DNA of 64,000 bases, taken from NCBI GenBank assembly GCA_947652115.1, contig OX393566.1, positions 21,932,757 through 21,996,756 on the forward strand. The letters are read 5' to 3'. The DNA is from Blastomussa wellsi (taxonomy: Eukaryota > Cnidaria > Anthozoa > Scleractinia > Plerogyridae). A program made the translations under genes and the position numbers. A model generated the notes under the pieces. It was given only the letters and a program-made list of their open reading frames with translations. It did not search any database and was not told the origin of the DNA. This document shows positions 47,367-59,300 of this stretch, in pieces. Each line of letters opens with the position of its first letter. Position 1 is the stretch's first letter.

Positions 47367-50300
47367 CTTGAAAGCAACAAACACCGAAACAGAAAAATAA
47401 GGAGATAAGGAGAATGCTATGGATGAACATTTAAAAAGGCAAACAATTTAAAGAAGGTTTATAGCCAGCTGCCGGCCATACTTACCAAAACCCAATATGC
47501 CACACGAAGCACTGTCCCTTGAAATAGATTAACCCCTGACCACTTATATTAGAGATCGTTCGATTCTACGACAAGGACGACTACGAGTACGAGATTTGAC
47601 TTGAATTTTTTTTCGCGCGTGCTAACAAAATAGCCTCACCAGATAGAAAACTTCGTTTTCCTTTCTGATCAGCAGCGAAGTTAGCAATAAAAATGACCGT
47701 GCTAACTTTGCTGCAGACAAAAACGGAAAATGAAGTTTTCTGGTGAGGCTACTGTGTTAGTACGCGAGAGAAAACTTAAATTCAAATCTCGTACTCGATC
47801 GTAGTCGTTCTCGTCGTAGAATCTAAGGTCTCTATTATGAAGCGAGGATGTGACGAGAATGAAGAAAATTTGGACCTACATACCAAACCCATCTGAAATA
47901 AAATTACCTGCAGCAGCTGCGCTATCTTTCGAAGGAGAGACACAAATCTTGTAGCATCCATTGGAACAGCACTTCTTGTCTTTGACACAGTCTATGTCCA
48001 TGTAGCACTCGTCCACATCGGACACACAAGGCGGAGGAGGAGCAACGAGGACTGGACAGGTGCCTGTCTTGTCTTCAGATAAAAAAAATGTAACTACATT
48101 ATATGTTTTAAGGGTTTTTCTGTTGGGGTTATAGGAGTCTTTTTCTATGTCGAGAGATTTATTTCTTGATGTTTTATACACCCCTCTGTAACAGACCCAC
48201 TGAACCCCTACCCAGTGGATTATTTTCCCTTACCCAGCGGAAATGTAGCCGCCCCAGAACCCAGTGAATATTTTGATTTTACCCAGTGACTGTGCGGTAT
48301 GACCCAGAGTATTTTGTTTGCAAAATAAAACAGAAATCGAGCGGACCCAGTGGGAAATTAGCCAACACGGTGACTTTTTCCCGAAAACACAGTGAGGATA
48401 AATATTCCACTGGGTCTGTTACAGAGGGGTGTTATATACCTACTCTACTCGGATCTGGGATTGTTGCAATTCCTAAGTCATTTACGATGCCTTTTATGTT
48501 GGGTGCATGGGTGAAAGGCTGTATAGAAAATTTTAAAAAGAACAATCACCCTGAAATTTTCAAGAAAATGTAACCACGCTGTGCAATGCCATCCTATTCT
48601 ACGCTACGTATTGCTATACTAATTCATGAGTTATTAATAAATTCGTTCCTTACTTAGTTTCGCTGAAGTTCTGCTGTCAGGATCCAAACACTGCCTCCTG
48701 CAGCCAGTGAAACAACAGTAGGTTCCATCCTCACACTCCACGTCATCATTACACATGTGCTTGAGTCCCACGTGACAGTTCGTCAAAGGCTTAGTGTTGG
48801 GACACTTGTTTTCTGGATCTTCCTTAACTAATATACAAACAAAAAATATCGGAAGTACATTCATGTTTACTAGGGAGCATTAATGAAACAGAATATCAAG
48901 CCGAAAGTGCTAAGCTTATATTATAGCTACAACCAGTTTCAGAAAGAGTTAAGATACGCTTGATACAGTTAACATCAGGATCGGCACCATCTGTCCGTCT
49001 TAGAGAGGTGTTCGGTTTATAGGGACTTTTAATAAAGTAAAATCACTGAACATCAGCCCACAAGGACCAATAACAGTTTCTCGTCTTTTAGAGGCGTTTG
49101 TATTATAGAGTCTTATGGGACTTGAAGGTACATCGTGTGGTCTCTCCCTGATAATATTTGAAATGGAGAGCAGGTTCCCCAGGCAGAATATAAAAATACA
49201 TTTCAATATTTTCCTTCGGGAAGTGTTTTTTTAAGAATGCAATTACTGGGAGAGATAGGGTGAGGATACCCTGATATAGGTTGTTGGATTAGTTGTTTAT
49301 TAACATCTAGTTAGCAAGGCCCCGTTGCATGTTGGGGGCCATGTGCTTGCATGTTCGGCCATCTTGAATGTACTTCATCTGTGTGCGGAGTAAATCTTAA
49401 CTTCGAAGCCTAAATATTACATGGTGGCAGCGGTGGGATGAGACAATCAACGTTAAACAATGTCAGCAGACGAAGGACAGAACACGTCAGGCACGGGGAC
49501 GCTTAATCAGGCCAACACGACCACACAAATTCCTCTCCCCGGAAAATTCGAAGAGGCAAACAGTCCACAAGCAGCAGATGCATGGCCAAAGTGGCTTCGC
49601 CGATTCGACCGGTACAGAGTAGCGTCAGGGCTAAACAGCAAACCACAAACTGAGCAGGTCAGTACTCTCCTTTATGCAATGGGTGACAGTGCCGATGATA
49701 TTCTCCAAACGCTCCGACTAGACGAAGGAACTGTCTCATTCGATGAGATTAAGAAATCGTTAAACGACTATTTTGCTGAACGTCGAAACATAATCGTGGA
49801 GAGAGCGCGTTTTAACAAAAGGTCTCAGAAACCAGGAGAATCTGTCGAGACTTTTATCCAGGATCTGTACAGATTAGCAGGTAATTGTAACTACGGTGAG
49901 TTAAAGGATGACTTGATTCGTGACCGAATCGTAGTGGGGGTACTTGATGATTCACTTTCCGATCGACTTCAGTCAAAAGGAACTCTTACACTCACACAAG
50001 CCGTTCAAATGAGTCGCCAGGCAGAATCTAGAGCACAAAACCGTGATATCGTCCGTGGGGACAACAAACCAGTTCAGGTCGAATTTGTTAACCCAGGAAA
50101 GTCAGGAAATAAAAAACCACCGAGCAAAGAAAACTCCAAACCTACCCCAAGCTGTGGATGGTGTGGTCACGAAAGACACTCCCGCCAAGCATGCCCTGCG
50201 AAAGATGCTACCTGTAAAAAATGCAAAAAAAAAAGGACACTTTCAAACTGTGTGTTGCAGCTCTGCACTGCCAACAAAGAAAGTATGGGAACTGGAAGAA

Positions 50301-53300
50301 GATGAAGAGCAGGAAGAGGGAGACGAGGTTCTGTTTCTCGGAGAAATTCAGACCACAGGGGGCGGTTGGACTGCGCAACTCGGGGTTAACGGCCAAAATA
50401 CTCGCTTCAAGCTGGACACTGGTGCTGCAGTCACAGTCATCGGTGCGAATACCACATGGCTTAAAGATCAGAAGTTAGTCAAACCAAAACAAACCTTGCG
50501 AGGCCCTGGAAATATTCAGATCCCAGTCATTGGCATGTTTCAAGCCAACCTCTCATACCGCCGTAGGAAGATCACTGAACCAGTGTACGTCGTACCAGAC
50601 CAGACCTGTCCACTTCTAAGCAGAAATGCCTGTGTTGCATTAGGGCTAATCTCCCGTACTGATGAAGAAATTGGTGATGTCACTACTCAACATGCTGATT
50701 TCAAAACTGAATTCCCCTCACTATTCACTGGTCTGGGGAAGGTGAAGACAGAAGTACACATAACACTACAACCCGATGCAAAGCCCTTTTGCATTTACAC
50801 ACCAAGAAAGATCCCTTATCCACTACTGCCAAAGGTTAAACAAGAATTAGACTCTATGCTTGAACGGGGGGTCATCTCACCAGTGACCGCTCCGACTGCC
50901 TGGTGCTCTGGTCTCGTCCCAGTTCCCAAACCAAGTGGCGATGTCAGACTCTGCGTAGATCTAACTCAGTTAAACAGGGCGGTCCAGAGAGAAATCCATC
51001 CGATGCCATCAGTCGATGAGAGCCTTGCCAAGCTGGGAAAAAGCCGCTATTTCACCAAACTCGACGCAAATAGCGGATTCTGGCAGCTCCCTCTCGATGA
51101 AGAGTCAAAATTGCTGACTACATTTGTTACTCCATTTGGTCGATACTGTTTCAATCGCCTTCCTTTTGGGATAAGCTCTGCCCCAGAGATTTTTCAACGT
51201 ACAATGTCTGAAATTCTCAATGGCGTCGAGGGAGTAATATGCCAAATGGACGATGTTCTCGTCCATGGAGGCAACCAAGAAGAACATGACAGACGTGTGA
51301 GGGCCACATTGCATCGTCTACAAGAGGCTGGCATAACCCTCAACATTGAAAAATGCCAGTTTTTCAAAACCTCGGTGAAATTTCTAGGTTCCATCATCGA
51401 TGAACAGGGAATACATGCTGACCCAACAAAGACGAAAGCCATATCAGAGTTTCCACCTCCCCAAAATGTAAAGGACTTGCAACGCTTTATGGGGATGGTT
51501 AACCATTTGGGGAAGTTTGTCCCCCAGCTGGCTGAGAAGAGCGAGCCCCTGCGACAGCTGTTATGCAAAGACACTACATGGCTATGGACAGACCCCCAGC
51601 AGAGAGCCTTTGACCAGATTAAAGCAACCCTTACATCAGCCGAAATCTTAGCATGTTATGACCCCAGTCGACCAACCATCATCGCAGCTGATGCCTCCCT
51701 AAACGGTATCGGTGCAGTTCTCCTTCAGGTACAAGATGATGGGACCCGTAGACCCATTAGCTATGCATCGCGATCACTCAGTGATGCTGAAAAACGCTAT
51801 GCTGTTATAGAGAAAGAGGCACTAGCAGGAGTCTGGGCATGTGAGAAATTCAGTGAATATGTTGTGGGCATGAGTTTTGTCCTAGAGACTGACCACAAGC
51901 CCCTTCAAACTCTATTCAACACCACTGAGCTGTCCAAGACCCCACCCCGTATCCAGCGGTTTCGCCTTCGGTTGATGAGATTCAGCGTCACTGTCAACTA
52001 TGTCAAGGGGAAACACCACTTTACAGCGGATGCCCTCTCCCGTGCGCCCGTAGGAAGTTCCACAGAAAAGGATGAGCACTTTGTAGAGGAGGTGGAAAGC
52101 TTCGCAGCCCAAACAGTGTTCACACTTCCAGCAACTACACAGCGCCTGTCACAGATACGAGAAGCCCAAAACACCGATGAAGAATGCGCGCAAATCAGGA
52201 ACTACTGCAGCCAAGGATGGCCAGCGTATATGCCAAACCAACCCTTGCTACGCCCCTACTGGGAAAACAGAACCCATTTCAGCATTGTTGATGACCTGCT
52301 TCTCTGTGACGAGCGCCTAGTGATTCCTAAGTCCATGAGACCGGAGATACTCGAATGCATTCATACTGGTCATCTAGGCATATCCAAGTGCCGAGCTAGA
52401 GCACGAGCATCGGTATGGTGGCCGGGGCTCCCTATGCAGATTGAAAACATGGTGACAAATTGTAGCACCTGCGCCAAAGATCGCCCTGAGCCCACAGAAC
52501 CACTCATGTCAAGCTCTTTCCCTTCCCGACCATGGGAGAGATTAGCTGCTGACCTCTTTGAACTTGCGGGAAAGGTCTATTTGATTGTTGTTGATTACTA
52601 CTCAAGGTGGTTCGAGATCAGGAGACTAAACGACCAATCATCTTCCAGAGTCATTTCAGTCCTAAAAGAACTATTTTCTACACATGGCATACCTGACATT
52701 ATTGTATCAGATAATGGCCCGCAATTCAGCTCCGATGCATTTCGCCTGTTTACCACTGAGTACGACTTTATTCATGTGACAAGCTCACCAAAGTACCCAA
52801 AAGCCAATGGGGAAGTCGAAAGGGCAGTCCGCACGGTCAAAGCACTGCTCCGCAAGAATGAAGACCCATATCCAGCCCTCCTTGCTTACCGATCCACACC
52901 ATTGCAGAATGGTTTTTCACCCAGCGAGCTACTCATGGGGCGCCGCCTACGAACTAAAGTTCCTGCCATGCCTAGCATCCTCAAACCAAATGTGCAAGAT
53001 ACTGACCGGCAAAGAGTGCAACTGAGAGAGGACGAATACAGGTCAAAACAACAGATCTACCATGACAAACGACACCAAGCCCGTGCCCTCCCATCATTGA
53101 CCACTGGCCAGCAAGTTTGGGTGCGAGACCAGAACCGGGAAGGCCAGATCTTGGGAGCCACAAAACAACCAAGATCCTACTTAGTGAAGACTGAGATGAG
53201 CACTCTGCGACGTAACCGGTCCGCTCTAGTCCCAACCAGTTCACAACCAGCCTTTCCCACTGACGGGCCAACTATGGTACCTCGGGATAAAACACTGCCC

Positions 53301-56300
53301 GTGAACCACACGCCTCCAAGGGTTTCTACCCCTGTCTCAGAGAACCAACCGGCTGAACCTACAACGCCTACTACTTGTAGATCAACAACAGCTGTGTCAA
53401 CCCAAGGAGGCCCTCCAAATGCTGACCGCTCTACAACTGAGTGTGTGACACGCTCAGGACGAGTAGTGAAACCACCACAACGGCTAGACCTGTGAACATT
53501 AAGCTATGCAAACTGACATTAACTTTTTGTATTAGTATTGTTACATTCTTGTTGAGTTTACTGAACTGTGTACACAAAGTTACACTCAAACTTTGGGGGG
53601 AGATGTTGGATTAGTTGTTTATTAACATCTAGTTAGCAAGGCCCCGTTGCATGTTGGGGGCCATGTGCTTGCATGTTCGGCCATCTTGAATGTACTTCAT
53701 CTGTGTGCGGAGTAAATCTTAACTTCGAAGCCTAAATATTACATAGGTAGCGTAACACCGTTTTATCTAGCTTGCTTAGTGAATTAGATATTTTATTTTG
53801 TGTGAGGGCTAGGTACACTTCTTCCCGTGAAATTATGAGCTACGCCTTCATCAAGAATCAAACATGGCACCGAAGCTTTTCGCTTAACTTCTATTTTTCA
53901 TTTGTATCCGAGTCTCTTGTGGGTATTAACAGAAAACGGAATATTGGAAAATTTGTAGTAATGTTGTTATTTTTTGTTTACAATCATTATTGTTGGATCT
54001 TTATATAAATAGATACATGGCTAATTTGAAAATGATTGATATTGATACAGTGAACTAATAATTACAGTTAATTCAGTCATTCATTTTTGACCAGAGGCAT
54101 GTTAAAATTTTGATATAAGGTACGTGTGCTAAACCAATTTTGAATTTATTGCCCTGGTGATCCACATGCCCGTTGCAAAATTGTCGCTCAAATCAGCTTA
54201 TCACTCTTTTATACGTTTTTATATTTCCAGGCGTTCTCTTTGTTGACTTTTAGCCCTAAGAACGGCGAGTGAAAAAATGACGAGGGGCTTGGGGTGAAGG
54301 GACTAAAGAATTGGTGTGCATTCCTTCTCGGCGACGTCACTCCACTTTTTTATCCACTCGCCTTATTTCGAGGTGTGTCCTAACCAATCGAACACCTGTG
54401 GAACAGGCTGGCTCTGTTTTACTACCTGCTGGCATAGTATTTTGATAACAAGCACAATCGGGCACACACACACAAAACAAAACATCAACAAAGGCAAAAA
54501 AGATCATGGAGGGTGCATCAAGAGATACTGTATTGTACAGAGCTATGCCTATCATGTTTTTGTATGGTTAACGACCAGAATTTCACAATGAAAAGTATGG
54601 CTATTGTTTTGCTTACGTCATTGCGAAAATATAAATGGATTCCATGACAACAATATAAGTAAAAGTAAAACAACAAACATTCTTACTGTCTTTACGTCAG
54701 TGATGAACTGACCATTCAGTAACGAGCACCTCTTTAACGTTACTGTATGGCATAAATTCTGTCAAAGTAGAATAGCCAGACAAATATATTTTCACTTTCA
54801 ATCGTTGGCACCCAATCGCAAAATTCGTTAGTTAGGACTTTCAAACTCGCAGAATTATTTAGCCAGAGTGAATTGAACGTGTTTCAAGATGACGTACTAA
54901 TATAAACATTCTCATTTTTCTTACGTCAGTAATGATCTGACCAATGAGTGGCTTGCGCATCTTTTCGAGTTTGCTACCATAAAGGAAATGTTCCTTCCAA
55001 GAAAATAACAGTTTTAGCGAATTATCTCCAACGTGCGGACGCGAGTACGATGGCCAAAAATTCTGCTGAGAATTTCGCTCTATCTCCTGACGAGGAATTA
55101 CGTGAAGAAAATCCGATGCTAGAAAGTGCATTGTCAGAGGAAGGTAACTAAAAGTTCATATTTTAATCGCACGCTGAAAACGAACAGCGTAATACCATGG
55201 ACACCGCTCTTTTTGATTCGTACTCAGATTAATTTTGCTTCGGTCGAGGCATAATCAGCCTCTTGATATTCTTGTGTAATCATCAACTGTTTCCGAATTT
55301 TTTGTTAAACAAAACGCAAAAGGTATGAACACTGTCCACTCCATGTGCGCAATAATCTGCTAAGATATTTCGATAAATTATGTAAGATGTTAGAGTGCAC
55401 CATTTTCCAGGATTACTCAGAAAATTGAAATTCAGTGATTTCGCTGCAAGAAGTTTAAGCAAAAATTTCAGAATCTGGCCTTAAATATTTATGTCGGATC
55501 ACTGATGTTCAGTTTTAAGATGACTGCAAAACCTCAAACTGTAGTATTTAAAAAACATCTTTGCTATTCAAATAGAAGAAAAGAGAAAATAACATCATCG
55601 CGATGCTTCCAACGCTATGTTTTGTTTGGGAAATCAGCTGCATGCACTTTCTGAACTGACACGTAATTTGGTAAAATAAACTAAATGATCAGACTAAGTC
55701 CTATAGCGTTGACTATATAGGAGTTATATGAGTGAAAGCTCTTCTGTTATTTTTATTTCTCCTGTAATTATTCCCTATGCATGGTATGATATATTACTGG
55801 ATCAACAACATACGCTCGGTATAAAAACACCGAAATAGTAGTCAAAGTCCTTCCACCAAAAATCGTTTTGCTGTTTGTTTTTCTTGTCGGCATGCAAAGA
55901 AAACGAATTCCTATTGAAGGAGTATCTTTCTTTATGGCCAGTTTAAATAGGACACGAAACTGGAGATATTTATTTGGATAATGTAAAGAAAAAGAGAAAA
56001 CTCGCTTTCTTCTTTGTCAGAAGTAATGGAGTAGTTTCAAACGTTCGCCAGCGGACATATGGCTGTAGTATGAAAGAGCGTTTGGATTATGTTTTCGTTA
56101 GTGTTTTTCATGATGTGTAGCATATGTGAAATAATTCATATTTGAATTAGAGCTAGCTAACTCGCAATAAAGGCCGACTTTCGTCCAAGGGTCATTGCTG
56201 TCGTTTCTTTTTGTTCTGAACTGCCTTATTGTTCAACTCGTAATCTGATTGGCCGTATGCACTCAAACGCTTGCGCTCAGAGGCCTGTTCTTTTGATAGT

Positions 56301-59300
56301 TCTTGTTCGCTTGTCGCTTGCTCATTACGGACGATCAGACAGGATCAGAAGAAATTTCCAAAGTACTCGGACAAATATTTGCCGAATACATACAGATTCT
56401 AGAAGAAAAACATGCAAAGATAACGAAAAATGTGTCATAAAACAAACTAGAATATACTTTCTAAAATGCATTAATTCTTCATGAGATTTACAGCCAATTA
56501 GTGATGACCATTTAGTTCAGGTGGATGAATCTTGATACCCAATGAAACACCAGATCAATAAAAGTTTTTGATCTGACTCCTAATTATCTAATTATCTTCA
56601 AGCAATGACTTCTAATTATCTTTCTCGAACATGCAGCTTCATAGCTTGCACGCCCGTTTATCAGTTAATCCAACACTCCGACATTGGATTTTCCAGTAAT
56701 ATTTCCAAATCTGCGTCGAAACTTTAGGGAAACGAGAAAAAGTCGCATGTTATATGACTGCTGCAAAGGCATATTAAGTATACCGATAGATTCTACTAAC
56801 AATCGCTGTTTTACTCCAGGGCAGTTATCACAACTTGAAAACACGTCATCTGCTGTCGAAAAGCCGAAGATCGCACGCACTCGATTTACAATTTACCAGA
56901 AAGTAGCCCTTGAAAATTCGTTCCTTTCGTCTTTGTATTTAACGGGCGAGGAGCGAGACGCCCTGGCCTACAAGCTTGGTGTCCCTCCAGTTATTGTGCA
57001 GGTAATATGCTATTATGCTCTCGATTCCTTCCATCTTAAATTTATGTAACTGTTTAAGGTGTCTCAATACAGCCTTTTCGGACCATATCAGACATTTAAA
57101 TTAGTCGTTTAGCCTTCATCCTTGACTTGGTCTCGGCCTGCTGGTTTGCCAGATGGTGGCGTGTACCCTCAATATCTGAGGGTGATTCATGTTGTAAAAC
57201 ATGAACCGAGGAAAGGACATTGCGTTGACAAAGTCCATCAAAGTAACCGGAAACTAAATATGTATGTACTTATCTTTCGGTGTCGTGATAGATCACCACT
57301 GTTCAGTTAATGCAAATCCTCGTGTAGCTTTTTCTCCTGTACCGACTGTCGTGAATCGCACGCAATTGCAACCAAACCTCTTTGCAGTATTCAAATAGAA
57401 ATCATAAAAACTTGGATGTTTTCATTTGCTGCGTTTTGCGAGGATTTCTTTGCTTATTCGTGCCTATTTATCTCGTAGACCTGGTTCAAAAACAGGCGAT
57501 TCAAATGGCGTAAAGAATTCAAGATGGCGAATGGAGCTCACCCGGAACCTGCATCGCCATCTTCACCACTGCCTGTCTTTCCCAGTACTCCTCCCTTGAG
57601 ATACCGGGAATCCTCTGTGAGGCCTGAACTCGAGGAACATACGTGGGTAGAAAGCTTTTGCCCGTGTTGTCCAAGCAATGCTCCACGCGTTTTCCGTTAT
57701 AACGGTAACACCCACTGGTAAAAGGGATTTGTGCCATGAATTGTGTCTATACTGTTACTTATGCTCACACTCTCGCAATGCAGTTCGCAGTTTACAAAAT
57801 AGCTGGGTCGTAATCATTGTTTTAGCTTTTTCACACAATATTTCTAATGCGATAAATAGTGAGATTTTCAGCTCGATGAATAAATAATAATTAAAGAGGA
57901 AATGTTTGTTTTGCCACAAGCGTGGGAAAAAAAATCTGAGCCCCAACAGAATTCAACTCATGACCTCCCAGATTACGGTTACCAAATACCCTACGGAGGG
58001 GCTCTTCGTGAGCCAGGCTCATATGAGAAACTAGCAGTAGGCAGGGCATGTGTCACATATTAACCTAGGAAATGGCCAAGCTCACCAAAAGTCTCCCCGA
58101 AGCTCATCAGTAGGTGATAGCGGCCAACGGGCATCGGGTCATGGGTTCGACTCCAGTTGGACCGGACTCAGGATTTTTCTTTTCCTGCGCTCGTGATTAA
58201 CTAACATTTCACCGTTATTAATATTTGTAATGTTCCTTGGTGTATTTTGAATCAGATTGCTATTTAACAATTAGCTATTGATAAGGAGTCTTTGATTATC
58301 GTAAAATCGAGAACGAAGGATCTAATTGTTTTTTTGTAGAATTCTAGCTCATTTCAAAGAATGACTTTCAGTTATTTCTCTACATATGAACTAGTATAAA
58401 ACTTCACGCTTTAGCAAACTCGTGCGCGAAATGTTTAAATAGCCATTTGAAACATTTAGCTGGGTACGCGCTCATCAGCTAATTCAATAATTTTACCGTG
58501 TTGTTTTTTTCCTTCTGGTTGTATAATTATGCACACGTAAGATAAGTATTCGTGTGAATTTTGAAAGTTATTTATAACGATTGAGATAATTAATTTGATT
58601 TTGCTCGTTGTAGGGCATGTTGGTATTTTACGCCACAAAAGTGTGTTATTTGTAATTTTCAGTTTGTTATCCAAAGAACGTCGTACCGCATAATATTCTT
58701 GTATGCAACATCGATGAATATTTTCCTCCCGGGAGGGACTCCAATATGGAACAAAAGGGGATGCTCGTCGCCTCGCTTGGGCTGTAAATTTTGGTCTCAC
58801 ATAGGGTGTTATTGACAAGAAAGCCAACATGTTTCGTTGTCAAGGTCTCGGTCGCTGTTGCGCCATGGGTCGTATAAGACCTCATATGGCCTCCTCGTTT
58901 AGGGTTACACGCCAAGAAATATAGAAATATAAATTTTATTTGTGTTTTTTTGGCATCTTTTAGGGAACAGTGAAGGCTTGCGCCAAGCCCCGATTGGTCT
59001 CCTTTATGGGTTCAAATCAAAATTTCCGACGAAAATACCCGTAAGTTCCATATTCCCACCCCCAGGGATTTTCCTTCGTTATGCTGGCTTAGTTCTGTAG
59101 ATATGCATAGATCACTCGCATGCTTCACCGTCACTCCATCCCCCATTCCCCTTCTACACACCCCGTAGTTAATTAACAGGTCACGATTTAAATTTTAGAA
59201 AGTGGTTTAAACCCAAGAGTACCAGCAGTTCATATAGTATGATTGTCCGGGGGAGTAGTTCTGAAAAGAACTATTGTTGATGAATGACGTTTTGACACCC

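Larger units (their letters stand above)
49282..53743 (+). mobile_element. Young Ty3/gypsy LTR retrotransposon
   Basis: Two 140-base LTRs (49282..49421 and 53604..53743) are identical by eye and start TGTTGG and end TTACA. A 5-bp target duplication TAGGT flanks the element at 49277..49281 and 53744..53748. A primer-binding site starting TGG follows the 5' LTR, and a G-rich polypurine tract precedes the 3' LTR. The internal order protease, reverse transcriptase, RNase H, integrase is that of Ty3/gypsy. It lies in an intron of the WAP gene, antisense to it. Identical LTRs mean a very recent insertion. Confidence 0.95.

Noticed and set aside
48985..49100. Possible second copy of the TA-flanked MITE at 27.3 kb
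   Set aside because: It shares GTCCGTCTTAGAGAG and a few words only; ends could not be defined.
49460..50480. Short plus-strand open frame at 50221..50478 within pol
   Set aside because: It is a shadow frame of the gypsy polyprotein.
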